A DNA stretch of 64,000 bases. Origin: Tepidiphilus olei. GTDB lineage: Bacteria; Pseudomonadota; Gammaproteobacteria; Burkholderiales; Rhodocyclaceae. Within the stretch, counting starts at the first letter, position 1. Every line of letters begins with the position of its first letter. Of the stretch, positions 36,686 to 45,934 are shown piece after piece. Below the pieces are notes generated by a model. It saw only the letters and a list, made by a program, of their open reading frames with translations. It did no database searches and was not told the origin of the DNA. The position numbers were made by a program, and so were the translations under genes. The stretch spans positions 434,001-498,000 of the forward strand of contig NZ_SBHO01000001.1 of assembly GCF_006980705.1 (NCBI RefSeq). The letters are read 5' to 3'.

Positions 36686-39376
36686 TTAGGCCGTGCGCGG
36701 GTTGGGTTTGGCGGGATCGATGCCGTATTTGGCGATGGCCTCGGCCACCTTGCTTCGCGGCAATTCACCGTCTTCGGCGAGCGCCATGAGTGCGGCGAGC
36801 GTCACCCAGTGCCGATCGACCTCGAAATGGAAGCGCAGCTTCTCGCGGGTGTCGGAGCGCCCGAATCCATCGGTACCCAGCGTGTAATAGGTGCGTTTGA
36901 CGAAAGGACGAATCTGCTCGGCGAAGAGTTTGACGTAGTCGGTCGCGGCGACCGCCGGGCCGCGATGACCGGAAAGTTTGCGCTCGACGTGGCTCTTGCG
37001 CGGTGCTTCCAGGGGGTGCAGCAGGTTCCAGCGCGCCGTGTCCTGGCCGTCGCGGGCGAGCTCGTTGAAGCTCGTGCAGCTCCAGACGTCAGCGGCCACG
37101 CCCCAGTCCTCACGCAGGATGTCGGCCGCGGCCATCACTTCGCGCAGGATGGAGCCGCACCCCATGAGCTGCACGCGGGGCGCGTCGCCGGCCGGGGCAG
37201 CGCGCAGCAGATACATTCCCTTGAGAATGTCCTCGCGCACGCTCTCGCCTTCGGGCATGGGCGGATGCTCGTAGTTCTCGTTGAGCACGGTGATGTAGTA
37301 GAAGACGTCTTCCTGCTCCGCCATCATGCGCCGCAAACCTTCGTGCACGATCACGGCGAGTTCGTACTGGAAGGTCGGGTCGTAGCTGATGCAGTTGGGC
37401 ACGACGTGCGCGAGCACGTGACTGTGGCCGTCCTGGTGCTGCAGCCCCTCCCCGTTCAGCGTCGTGCGCCCCGAGGTGCCGCCAATGAGAAATCCTCTCG
37501 AACGTTGATCTCCCGCCGCCCAGATGAGATCCATGGTGCGCTGGAAGCCGAACATCGAGTAGAAGATGTAGAAGGGGATCATGATCACGTCGTGCACGCT
37601 GTAGCTCGTGGCCGCCGCGATCCAACTGCAGGTCGCGCCCGCCTCGTTGATCCCTTCTTCGAGGATCTGACCGTCGCGCGATTCCTTGTAGAACATCAGC
37701 TGGTCATGATCCTCGGGAACGTATTTCTGCCCTTCCTGGTTCCAGATGCCGAACTGGCGGAACATTCCCTCCATGCCGAAGGTGCGCGACTCGTCCGGCA
37801 CGATGGGTACCACGCGTTTGCCGATCTTCTTGTCGCGCATGAGCTGGATCATCATGCGCACCAGCGCCATGGTCGTGGAGATCTCGCGCCCTTCGCCGCT
37901 GCCGGTAAAGAATGAAGCAAACGATTCGAGCGGAGGAATCTCCAGCGATTCGCTCGCCTTCTGCCGTCGCTGCGGCAGATAGCCGCCCAGCGCCTGGCGC
38001 CGTTCGTGCATGTAGCGCGCCTCGCGCGAGTCGGGGGCAAAGGTGAGGAAAGGCAGGGCATCGATCTGGTCGTCGGGAACGGGCAGTTGAAAGCGGTCGC
38101 GGAAACTGCGGATCGCGTCGTGATCCATCTTCTTCGCCTGGTGGGCGATGTTCATCGCCTCGCCCGCCTGTCCCATGCCGTAGCCCTTGATGGTCTTGGC
38201 GAGGATCACCGTCGGCTGACCCTCGTGCTCGACGGCGGCCTTGTACGCGGCGTACACCTTGAAGATGTCGTGGCCGCCGCGGTTGAGCTGCCAGATCTCC
38301 TCGTCGGTCCAGTCGGCCACCAGCGCCTTGAGTTCCGGCGTGTTGAAAAAATGCTCGCGGATGTAGGCTCCGTCCTTGGCGCGGAACGTCTGATAGTCCC
38401 CGTCGCACAGCTCCATCATGCGTTTTTTCAGGATGCCTTTCTTGTCGCGGGCAAAGAGCGCGTCCCAGCGCGACCCCCAGATCACCTTGATGACGTTCCA
38501 GCCGGCGCCACGGAATTCGGCTTCCAGCTCCTGGATGATCTTGCCGTTGCCGCGCACGGGGCCGTCGAGCCGCTGCAGGTTGCAATTGATGACGAAGATG
38601 AGATTGTCGAGCTTCTCGCGCGCCGCCAGGCCGATCGCCCCCAGCGTCTCGACCTCGTCGACCTCACCATCGCCGATGAAGCACCATACTTTGCGTTTGG
38701 CGGCTCGTTCCGCGTCGAGCAGCCCCCGGCAGGCGAGATATTTGATGAAGCGTGCCTGATAGATCGCCTGGATGGGACCCAAGCCCATGGAAACGGTAGG
38801 GAATTGCCAGAAAGCCGGCATCAACCAAGGGTGGGGATAGGAGGAAAGCCCCTTGCCGTCGATCTCACGGCGATAATTGATGAGCTGCTCTTCCGTGAGC
38901 CGGCCGAGCATGAAGGCGCGGGCATAGATCCCGGGCGCGGAGTGCCCCTGGAAAAAAACGAGGTCCCCCAGATGATGCTCATTCGGCGCACGGAAAAAGT
39001 GGTTGAAGCCGACGTCGTAGAGTACGGCGGCCGAGGCGAACGAGGCGATGTGTCCGCCCACGTTGGAATCGCGGTTGGCACGCACCACCATGGCCATCGC
39101 GTTCCAGCGGATGTAGGAGTGGATCTTGATCTCGAGGTCGGGGTTGCCGGGATACGGTGGCTGCAACTCGACGGGAATGGTGTTGATGTAGGCGGTGTTG
39201 GCCGAGTAGGGGATGTCGACTCCATGTTCTCGCGCTTCTTCGATCAAGGTCTCCACGAGCGCATGCGCCCTTTGTGGGCCCTCATGCTCGATGACGGCAT
39301 CGAGAGCTTCCAGCCATTCCTGCGTCTCTGAGGGATCGGGATCGGGATGCACGTGATGCTGGGACTGGACGGACAT
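36686..39376 (-). CDS. aceE: Pyruvate dehydrogenase E1 (homodimeric)
   Basis: Thiamine-diphosphate enzyme that decarboxylates pyruvate and loads the E2 lipoyl arm. The 896-residue product is the single-chain E1 type of Gram-negatives. It has the substrate-side stretch FFQGHSAPGIYARAF, the ThDP motif GDGEVDEVET ending about 28 residues later with NCNLQRLDGP, HGMAGEAMN-like GMGQAGEAMNIAHQ, and the C-terminal region GTDGFGRSDTREKLR. The start MSVQSQHHV at 39374-39376 has AAGGAG upstream. First gene of aceE-aceF-lpd, under a good promoter at 39407-39435 and divergent from a two-component system. Confidence 0.97.
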   Translation of the reverse strand: MSVQSQHHVHPDPDPSETQEWLEALDAVIEHEGPQRAHALVETLIEEAREHGVDIPYSANTAYINTIPVELQPPYPGNPDLEIKIHSYIRWNAMAMVVRANRDSNVGGHIASFASAAVLYDVGFNHFFRAPNEHHLGDLVFFQGHSAPGIYARAFMLGRLTEEQLINYRREIDGKGLSSYPHPWLMPAFWQFPTVSMGLGPIQAIYQARFIKYLACRGLLDAERAAKRKVWCFIGDGEVDEVETLGAIGLAAREKLDNLIFVINCNLQRLDGPVRGNGKIIQELEAEFRGAGWNVIKVIWGSRWDALFARDKKGILKKRMMELCDGDYQTFRAKDGAYIREHFFNTPELKALVADWTDEEIWQLNRGGHDIFKVYAAYKAAVEHEGQPTVILAKTIKGYGMGQAGEAMNIAHQAKKMDHDAIRSFRDRFQLPVPDDQIDALPFLTFAPDSREARYMHERRQALGGYLPQRRQKASESLEIPPLESFASFFTGSGEGREISTTMALVRMMIQLMRDKKIGKRVVPIVPDESRTFGMEGMFRQFGIWNQEGQKYVPEDHDQLMFYKESRDGQILEEGINEAGATCSWIAAATSYSVHDVIMIPFYIFYSMFGFQRTMDLIWAAGDQRSRGFLIGGTSGRTTLNGEGLQHQDGHSHVLAHVVPNCISYDPTFQYELAVIVHEGLRRMMAEQEDVFYYITVLNENYEHPPMPEGESVREDILKGMYLLRAAPAGDAPRVQLMGCGSILREVMAAADILREDWGVAADVWSCTSFNELARDGQDTARWNLLHPLEAPRKSHVERKLSGHRGPAVAATDYVKLFAEQIRPFVKRTYYTLGTDGFGRSDTREKLRFHFEVDRHWVTLAALMALAEDGELPRSKVAEAIAKYGIDPAKPNPRTA

Positions 39377-39406
39377 GAGAGGCTCCTTTCGCGGACGACG
39401 TCCCGC

Positions 39407-39435
39407 AATATAAAATTTAATTTCACGAAGTGCAA
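39407..39435 (-). promoter_or_regulatory. Promoter of the aceE-aceF-lpd operon
   Basis: On the minus strand TTGCAC and TATATT are separated by exactly 17 bases, with an AT-rich spacer, about 30 bases before aceE. The divergent kinase gene starts 128 bases away, leaving space for shared control. Confidence 0.75.
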
Positions 39436-39563
39436 TCGTGCGGTGCACCATCCCCGGTGCCAGGCATGCTTACGGGTTTTCCCTAGTGGCCAGAAATCAC
39501 TGAATGCGCCACAGTTCGGCCTGGTGAAGCGAATTTTTTCCTCGTCGTGCGATCGCAGGTTTT

Positions 39564-41630
39564 ATGAACGGTGACCGACCCCCTTTGCTGCGTTCCGATC
39601 GCCCGCTTCGCATCGGCGCCGCGACGGCTTTCGTCCTGCTCTTCATGGTAGGCGCTCTCGCCATGCTTTTCCAGTGGGGAAGCGGATGGCGCAATGGCTC
39701 GGCCGACGCAGAGATGCTGACCATGCTGCTGGTGATCGTAGCGCTCGGGGCCTGGGTGATCGTACTCCTCATTCGCGCACGGCAGCAGGAACTGGCCCTG
39801 CTCCGGGTCGAGCGCGAACGTGACCGCTTGTTCCACTTCTCGCTCGATCTGCTGGCGGTGATGGAGCCAGACGGCAAGATCCTGCGCTGTAATGCTGCTT
39901 TCCCCCGCGTGCTCGGTTATACCGAGCGGATGTTGCGGCGAAAATCCCTCATCGATCTCGTGCACCCCGACGATTTAGGCGAGACGATGACGGCGCTGAG
40001 ACAGCTCTCGAGCGGAGAGGCGGTAGAGTTCGTCGTGCGCGTGCGCAGCATCACCGGAGAGTATCGCTGGCTGTCGTGGCGTATCAACCCCGTCAATGAC
40101 GAAGATGCCTGCTATGCCATCGCCCACGACATCACGCGGGCAAAGCAGACCGAAGAGGCCTTACAGGCCGAGATGGCGTTTCGGCGCGCGATGGAGGAGT
40201 CTCTCGTCACGGGGTTGCGGGCGATCGACCTGCAGGGTCGTATCATCTATGTCAATTCGGCCTTCTGTCGACTGGTAGGTTTTAGCGAAGCGGAATTGCT
40301 CGGGTGCAGTCCACCTTTTCCCTATTGGCCGGAAGAGTCGATCGAGTCTTGCTGGGAGAGCCTGCGCATGACGCTCTCGGGCCGTTTCCCCACCGAAGGT
40401 TTCGACATGCGCATAAGTCGTAAGGACGGCGAGCGGATCGATGCGCGTTTCTACCTTTCCGCGCTCATCGACGGCGAGGGGCGGCACACCGGTTGGATGG
40501 CGGCCGTGACCGACGTGACCGAGGCCCGGCGGGCACGTGCGGCTCTCGAAGCCGCGCAAGATCGTTTCGCCGCGGTGCTAGAAGGGCTCGATGCCGCGGT
40601 CTTCGTCGCCGATTGGGCGAGCGACGAAATCCTCTTCGCCAACCGGGCATTCAAGCGCATCTATGGCTTCGACGCGGTGGGACAAAGGGCGGCGGCCTTG
40701 GGGGTGCCTCGGCCGATCTCCCCCGAGCCGGAAGGATCTCACCCCGACGAAGAGACGCTGCCCCGCGAGCTCTTCGACGGCGAAGTGCAGCATCCAGAAT
40801 CCGGGCGCTGGTACCATGTGCACGAGCAGCTCTCGCGCTGGGTCGACGGGCGGATCGTACGCATGGCGATCGCCACCGACATCACGGTGCTCCAGCATCT
40901 ACGTGCGCTGGAGTTGCAGCGTCAGGCCCAATTACAGCAAACGGCACGGCTCATCACCATGGGTGAGATGGCCTCCACGCTCGCCCACGAGCTCAACCAG
41001 CCGCTGGCGGCGATCGCCAATTATTGCCGCGGAGGAATGAGTCGCTTGGCGCAGGGCCGGCTCGACGAGGCTGCCACGTGGGCCGTACTGGATAAGGCGG
41101 CGACGCAGGCCGAGCGTGCCGGTTCCATTCTGAATCGCATCCGCGACTTCGTGCGTAAGTCCGAGCCCAGGCGCGACGTGGTGCCGCTCGCCGACATCGT
41201 GGCGGGCGCCGTCGAGATCATGACGCCCGAAGCCAAGCGCAACAACGTGCGTCTTCTGGTAGAGCTCCCCGCGGGTTTGCCGGAAGTGCGAGCCGACCCG
41301 ATCCTGATCGAACAGGTGCTGGTGAATCTGATTCGCAACGGAATCGAAGCGATGTCCCGGACGAAGCCCGCGGCACGCCAGATCCGACTGCAGGCGAGCC
41401 GGCAGGACGAGCGCTACGTGGCTGTGTCGGTGATCGATCGCGGCCGGGGTCTGTCGCCCGAGGAGCGTGAGCAGATTTTCACCTCGTTTTTCACCACCAA
41501 GCCCGACGGTCTGGGAATGGGTCTGAAGATCTGCCGCTCCATCGTCGAATTCCACGAAGGGCGGCTCACGGTCGACGACAATCCCCTGGGCGGAACGGAG
41601 TTCCGCTTTACCTTGCCCGTGGAGGCGTAA
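39564..41630 (+). CDS. Membrane-bound PAS-PAS-PAS sensor histidine kinase
   Basis: A 688-residue sensor. Two membrane helices (about 17-38 and 51-70) with a minute periplasmic loop, then three PAS domains (about 84-195, 198-320, 325-445), the first two with DPxGRI-like cores (MEPDGKILRCNAAF, IDLQGRIIYVNSAFCRLVGF). The phosphoacceptor is His475 in STLAHELNQPLAAI, the family form seen in FixL/TodS/DctB-like kinases; the ATPase has an N box NLIRNGIEAM, G1 DRGRGLSPEE and G2 GLGMGLKICRSIV. Ligand is unknown; no heme-binding FixL signature can be claimed. It lies two bases ahead of a FixJ-type regulator and opposite aceE. Confidence 0.88.
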   Translation: MNGDRPPLLRSDRPLRIGAATAFVLLFMVGALAMLFQWGSGWRNGSADAEMLTMLLVIVALGAWVIVLLIRARQQELALLRVERERDRLFHFSLDLLAVMEPDGKILRCNAAFPRVLGYTERMLRRKSLIDLVHPDDLGETMTALRQLSSGEAVEFVVRVRSITGEYRWLSWRINPVNDEDACYAIAHDITRAKQTEEALQAEMAFRRAMEESLVTGLRAIDLQGRIIYVNSAFCRLVGFSEAELLGCSPPFPYWPEESIESCWESLRMTLSGRFPTEGFDMRISRKDGERIDARFYLSALIDGEGRHTGWMAAVTDVTEARRARAALEAAQDRFAAVLEGLDAAVFVADWASDEILFANRAFKRIYGFDAVGQRAAALGVPRPISPEPEGSHPDEETLPRELFDGEVQHPESGRWYHVHEQLSRWVDGRIVRMAIATDITVLQHLRALELQRQAQLQQTARLITMGEMASTLAHELNQPLAAIANYCRGGMSRLAQGRLDEAATWAVLDKAATQAERAGSILNRIRDFVRKSEPRRDVVPLADIVAGAVEIMTPEAKRNNVRLLVELPAGLPEVRADPILIEQVLVNLIRNGIEAMSRTKPAARQIRLQASRQDERYVAVSVIDRGRGLSPEEREQIFTSFFTTKPDGLGMGLKICRSIVEFHEGRLTVDDNPLGGTEFRFTLPVEA

Positions 41631-41632
41631 GA

Positions 41633-42280
41633 ATGAACGGGATGGAGGAGGAGCCCCTCGTACATGTCGTCGATGATGACGAAGCGATGCGGGATTCCTT
41701 GCTATGGCTGCTCGAAGGCAGTGGGCATCGTGTGCGCACTTACGCTGATGCGGCATCCTTCCTTGCCACCATCGGACCGTCGGGTAGCGGCTGTGTGTTG
41801 CTCGACGTGCGCATGCCGGGCATGAGTGGTTTGGAGCTCTTCGAGGAGCTGCGCCGACGCGAGCTGCCGCTGCCGGTGATCTTCATCACTGGACACGGCG
41901 ATATTCCCATGGCGGTGCGGATGTTGCGCAAGGGGGCGGTCGATTTCCTCGAGAAACCGTTTTCCGATGCTCAGCTCCTCCAATGCATCGAGGAGGCGCT
42001 GGCGCGCTCGCGTATTTTGCGAGAACGGCGAGGACGGCGCTCAGAGATCGAGCGCCGGTTCGAGACCCTGTCGCAGCGGGAGCGCGAAGTGCTCATGCTC
42101 ATCGTCGCCGGTCGCCTCAACAAGCAGGTCGCCGACGACCTGGGGATCTCGATCAAGACGGTGGAAGTCTATCGCTCTCGTGTGATGGAGAAGATGGGCT
42201 GTGATTCGCTCGCCGAGCTGGTGCAGACGATGACGTGGTGGGAGGAGGAGCGGGCCCGCCCCTGGGGGCAGATCGAGTAG
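41633..42280 (+). CDS. FixJ/NarL-type response regulator
   Basis: A 215-residue regulator. Receiver domain (about 8-125) with acidic pocket DDDE at 14-17, phosphoacceptor Asp58 in LLDVRMPGMSG, the switch Thr in FITGHGD and Lys in FLEKPF. A LuxR-type helix-turn-helix follows (about 145-205): LSQREREVLMLIVAGRLNKQ and IKTVEVYRSRVMEKM. GGAGG lies nine bases before the ATG, inside the end of the kinase gene, so the two are one operon. This combination (PAS kinase with HELNQPL plus FixJ) commonly reacts to redox, oxygen or carboxylates. A tract ending three bases before the opposite-strand gene. Confidence 0.9.
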   Translation: MNGMEEEPLVHVVDDDEAMRDSLLWLLEGSGHRVRTYADAASFLATIGPSGSGCVLLDVRMPGMSGLELFEELRRRELPLPVIFITGHGDIPMAVRMLRKGAVDFLEKPFSDAQLLQCIEEALARSRILRERRGRRSEIERRFETLSQREREVLMLIVAGRLNKQVADDLGISIKTVEVYRSRVMEKMGCDSLAELVQTMTWWEEERARPWGQIE

Positions 42281-42283
42281 TAA

Positions 42284-43804
42284 TCAAAGCGCTTTTCGAT
42301 TCCGCTCGGACCATTCATTCACCAGCTGCCGCGCCGCCGCCACCGTCTCGCTGGCGGTGAGCCCGATCGGACCAATGCCTTCCGCGGCGAGCCGGTCGGC
42401 TGCGGCGCCATGCAGGAAGGGGCCGAAGCGTGCCGCCAGCGCTACCGGCCAGCCCTGGGCGAGCAAGGACCCGAGCAAGCCGCTGAGCACGTCCCCCATA
42501 CCGGCGCTCGCCATGCCCGGATTCCCTGTAGGGTTGATCGCCCAAGCGCCGTCGGGGTCGGCCACGACCGAGCCGCAGCCCTTGAGCACGACGTGCGCCC
42601 GATACCGCCGGGCGAGCTCCAGCGCCGCGGCGACGCGATCCCTCTGCACCGTCGCCACGTCGGTGCCGAGCAGCCGCGCGGCCTCCATCGGGTGGGGCGT
42701 GAGGATCGCCGGGATCGAACGCCCGCGCAGGGACTCCTGCAATTCGGCGTCGACGGCCAGGCGATTGAGCCCGTCGGCGTCGAGCACGAGCGGCAGGGGA
42801 GCGGGGAGAAGACGCGCGAGCAGGGCGCGGGCTTCGGCCGAGGCGCCCAAGCCCGGCCCGACGACGAGGACGTCGACGCCACGTTCGGGAATCGCGTTTC
42901 CCACCATCAATTCCGGATGCACCGGACTGAAGGAGGGGATGTTCGGGTCGAGCGCGCACAACGTCACCTTGCCGGCGCCGGTGGCGAGCGCCGCGTATCC
43001 GGCGAGAAAAGCCGCCCCGCTCATGCGCGGCGCCCCGCCTACCACCAGCACGTGGCCGAAACTTCCCTTGTGGGTGTTCTGGCGCCGTGGCCGCAGAGGG
43101 CCGGCGAAAGCGTCCAGCCCGAGCAAACGGCCTTGCCCCGGATCGTGGCGCGACGGATCGATGCCCAGCGCGTCGACCATGACTTTGCCGGCCCGATCCG
43201 GGCCGTCGAGCGTGTGCAGGCCGGGCTTGTCGGCAAGGAAAGTCGAGGTGAGGTCCGCCGTGAAACAGGGTCCCGTGCAGCGCCCCGTGTCGGCATCGAG
43301 GCCGCTGGGCACATCCACCGCCAGTTTGAACGCCGTCTGCGCCAGGCTCCATTCGATCCAGGAAGCATAGGGTTCGCCGATGGGACGCGCAAGACCGATA
43401 CCGAAGAGGGCATCCACGATCGCCGCCGGAGGGGCTTCGAGCGCTTCCGGTCCGGGCAAGACGACCCCACCGGTTGCCATGAACGCTTCGCGCGCCGCCG
43501 CGGCTTCCCCTCCCGATCGCCCTCCGTCGAAGCGACAGATCACCACGGCGCGCCGTCCGAGGGCAAGCAGACGACGCGCCGCGACGAACCCGTCCCCCCC
43601 GTTGTTGCCCGGCCCGCACAGAACGCATACCAAACCGCCGGGCGGAACGTGCGCGATCACCGAGCGGGCGATCGCTGCACCGGCCCGCTCCATCAGCGGC
43701 GGATCGGCCAGGGGGACTTCCATCGCCTCGATCGCCCGGATTTCCTGCAGACGGAGCAAGGGGCGGGAAGAAAGGGGCGCAGTGAAAGAGGAAACGAAAG
43801 GCAT
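42284..43804 (-). CDS. nnrD: Bifunctional NAD(P)HX epimerase / ADP-dependent dehydratase
   Basis: Repairs hydrated NADH and NADPH. The 506-residue protein fuses the YjeF_N epimerase (about 15-215; VCVLCGPGNNGGDGFVAARRL) and the ribokinase-like YjeF_C dehydratase (about 225-500; GHVLVVGGAPRMSGAAFLAG, LTPHPMEAARLLG, and NPTGNPGMASAGMGDVLSG, the ATP/ADP-binding motif). Often named nnr or YjeF. The ATG at 43802-43804 is preceded by GGGAGCC. Divergent from tig by 77 bases. Convergent with the response regulator, three bases apart. Confidence 0.93.
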   Translation of the reverse strand: MPFVSSFTAPLSSRPLLRLQEIRAIEAMEVPLADPPLMERAGAAIARSVIAHVPPGGLVCVLCGPGNNGGDGFVAARRLLALGRRAVVICRFDGGRSGGEAAAAREAFMATGGVVLPGPEALEAPPAAIVDALFGIGLARPIGEPYASWIEWSLAQTAFKLAVDVPSGLDADTGRCTGPCFTADLTSTFLADKPGLHTLDGPDRAGKVMVDALGIDPSRHDPGQGRLLGLDAFAGPLRPRRQNTHKGSFGHVLVVGGAPRMSGAAFLAGYAALATGAGKVTLCALDPNIPSFSPVHPELMVGNAIPERGVDVLVVGPGLGASAEARALLARLLPAPLPLVLDADGLNRLAVDAELQESLRGRSIPAILTPHPMEAARLLGTDVATVQRDRVAAALELARRYRAHVVLKGCGSVVADPDGAWAINPTGNPGMASAGMGDVLSGLLGSLLAQGWPVALAARFGPFLHGAAADRLAAEGIGPIGLTASETVAAARQLVNEWSERNRKAL

Positions 43805-43836
43805 GGCGCGGCTCCCGGCTGGAGATCAAACCATGT

Positions 43837-43842
43837 TAGAAT
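43837..43842 (+). promoter_or_regulatory. -10-like element upstream of tig
   Basis: TAGAAT lies 39 bases before the trigger factor start in the 77-base divergent gap. A matching -35 is not obvious. Confidence 0.3.
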
Positions 43843-43881
43843 GAAAAACCGTTTTTACCCACCCAATTGCAAGGAACTCGG

Positions 43882-45201
43882 ATGGAAGTCGCCGAACAGA
43901 CGCCCGCGCAGCAGCCCGTCAATCCGCTCGAGCGTTCGCTCACGCTCGAGATCCCCGTCTCTGAGGTCGAGAAAGAGGCCGAGAAACGGCTCAAGCGTAT
44001 CGCGCCCACCGTGAAGATGCCCGGTTTTCGTCCGGGCAAGGTGCCCATGCGCCTCGTCAAACAAATGTATGGGAACGAGACTTGGGCCGAAGCGGTGAGT
44101 GAGGCGATCGAACGCAGCTTCAACGAATCGGTCGCGCGCGAGGGTTTGCGCGTGGCGGGAAATTTTCGCATCGAACCTGCCGAATCGGCCGATTCGGCCA
44201 TGCTCGCATTCACCGCCAAGTTCGAAATCTACCCCGAGATCGAACTGGCCGATCTCTCCGAACACACCGTGGAGCGGGTGAACCTCGAAGTCACCGACGC
44301 CGAGGTCGACAAGACCCTCGAGCGCCTGCGCAAGCAGCGCGCCACTTGGCGTGAAGTCGAGCGCCCGGCGCAGGAAGGTGATCGCGTCACCGTCTCCTAC
44401 GTAGCCCGCAAAGACGGCGAAGAAGTCGAAAATGGGCGCATCGAGAATTATGCTTTCGAAATTGGCGCAGGGACCTTGCTCGAGCCCATCGAAAAAGCGC
44501 CGATCGGGATGCGCGCGGGCGAGACCAAGACCTTCGAAGTCACCTTCCCCGAAGGTGAAGAGAGCAAGTTCGCCGGCCAAACACTCCAGTTCGAGCTCAC
44601 GGTGCATAAAGTCGAAGAGCCCGAGCTTCCTGGGGTCGACGCCGACTTCGCCCGTGCGCTCGGCATCGAAGATGGCGACGTGCAGAAACTGCGCGACGAA
44701 ATCCGCGCTTCGCTCGAGCGCGAGCTCAAGCAGCGACTCGACGCCGATCTGAAAAAACAAGTGTTCGACCTCTTGCTCGCCGCCCACGAGTTTGCCGTCC
44801 CAAGTGCGCTCGTCGAACTCGAGGCCGAACAGCTCCTGGAGCGGGCCAAGCGCGATCTGCAGATGCGCGGATTCGATGCCAACCAGCTCAAACTCTCGCC
44901 CACGTTCTTCGAAGAAGAAGCCCGGCGACGGGTTCGTCTTGGGCTGCTCATCGGCGAAATCGTCAAGCGCCATGAGCTCAATGCCTCGCCGGAGCAGGTG
45001 AGGGCGTTCATCGAGGAAATGGCATCCGAATACGAACGGCCACAGGAAGTCGTCGATTGGTATCATGCCGACCGACAGCGACTGGCCACCATCGAAGCGG
45101 TCGTCATCGAAGACAACGTGGTGCAATGGGTTCTGGAGCGAGTTCGGGTTACCGAAAAAACCGTCGACTTCGACGAATTCATGGCGCAGAAACCCGTCTG
45201 A
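43882..45201 (+). CDS. tig: Trigger factor (ribosome-associated chaperone, PPIase)
   Basis: First chaperone to meet nascent chains at the exit tunnel. The 439-residue product has the ribosome-binding domain (about 1-130) with the signature GFRPGKVP, the FKBP-like peptidyl-prolyl isomerase domain (about 165-240; [19 protein letters not shown]), and the helical C-terminal chaperone arms. Start at ATG 43882 is preferred because AAGGA lies eight bases upstream; a TTG five codons earlier is also in frame. It leads the tig-clpP-clpX-lon set, the usual proteobacterial order. Confidence 0.96.
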   Translation: MEVAEQTPAQQPVNPLERSLTLEIPVSEVEKEAEKRLKRIAPTVKMPGFRPGKVPMRLVKQMYGNETWAEAVSEAIERSFNESVAREGLRVAGNFRIEPAESADSAMLAFTAKFEIYPEIELADLSEHTVERVNLEVTDAEVDKTLERLRKQRATWREVERPAQEGDRVTVSYVARKDGEEVENGRIENYAFEIGAGTLLEPIEKAPIGMRAGETKTFEVTFPEGEESKFAGQTLQFELTVHKVEEPELPGVDADFARALGIEDGDVQKLRDEIRASLERELKQRLDADLKKQVFDLLLAAHEFAVPSALVELEAEQLLERAKRDLQMRGFDANQLKLSPTFFEEEARRRVRLGLLIGEIVKRHELNASPEQVRAFIEEMASEYERPQEVVDWYHADRQRLATIEAVVIEDNVVQWVLERVRVTEKTVDFDEFMAQKPV

Positions 45202-45211
45202 GCCGAGCGGC

Positions 45212-45241
45212 GCGGCTGCGGTGCATTTTTGCCTCGGCCGC
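45212..45241 (+). terminator. Weak hairpin between tig and clpP
   Basis: GCGGCTGCGG (45212-45221) pairs with CCTCGGCCGC (45232-45241) with one mismatch and a T-rich loop. A run of seven T lies 13 bases later, so it may be a partial terminator or mRNA-stability element. Confidence 0.3.
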
Positions 45242-45301
45242 GAACTTACCGTCTTTTTTTGCGTCGATTGCTGGCAAGTCGATACGCTGTGTGAGGAATT
45301 C

Positions 45302-45928
45302 ATGAAAGAATCGTTTGAGGCGAATACCCCGCTCGGCCTCGGTCTGGTGCCCATGGTGGTCGAGCAAAGCGGCCGAGGCGAGCGAGCCTACGACATCTAC
45401 TCGCGCCTGCTCAAGGAGCGGGTGGTCTTTCTCGTCGGTCCCGTCGACGATGCGGTCGCAAGCCTGGTCGTCGCGCAGCTCCTCTTCCTCGAGTCCGAAA
45501 ACCCCGACAAAGACATCCACTTCTACATCAACTCGCCGGGCGGATCGGTCACGGCGGGCATGGCCATCTACGACACGATGCAGTTCATCAAACCCGACGT
45601 GAGCACCCTGTGCATCGGCCAGGCTGCGAGCATGGGCGCCTTCCTGCTCGCGGCCGGTGCCAAAGGCAAACGCTATTGCCTGCCCAACTCCCGGGTGATG
45701 ATTCACCAACCTCTGGGCGGCTTTCAGGGGCAGGCTTCCGACATCGAGATCCATGCCCGAGAGATCCTGAAGATCAAGGCAAAGTTGAATGAATTGCTCG
45801 CCTTTCACACCGGCAACGATATCGAGCGCATCGAACGCGATACCGAGCGGGACAACTTCATGAATGCCGAAGAGGCCGTCAAATACGGCCTCGTCGACAA
45901 AGTGCTCATTCGTCGCGAGGATATCTGA
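45302..45928 (+). CDS. clpP: ATP-dependent Clp protease proteolytic subunit
   Basis: Barrel-shaped serine protease of ClpXP. The 208-residue product has the nucleophile Ser in [16 protein letters not shown], the catalytic His in VMIHQPLGG, and the Asp in the [10 protein letters not shown] segment, plus the processing-prone N-terminus ([20 protein letters not shown]). The start at 45302 has GAGGA upstream; longer frames overlap tig. It lies six bases before clpX. Confidence 0.97.
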   Translation: MKESFEANTPLGLGLVPMVVEQSGRGERAYDIYSRLLKERVVFLVGPVDDAVASLVVAQLLFLESENPDKDIHFYINSPGGSVTAGMAIYDTMQFIKPDVSTLCIGQAASMGAFLLAAGAKGKRYCLPNSRVMIHQPLGGFQGQASDIEIHAREILKIKAKLNELLAFHTGNDIERIERDTERDNFMNAEEAVKYGLVDKVLIRREDI

Positions 45929-45934
45929 GTCAAC

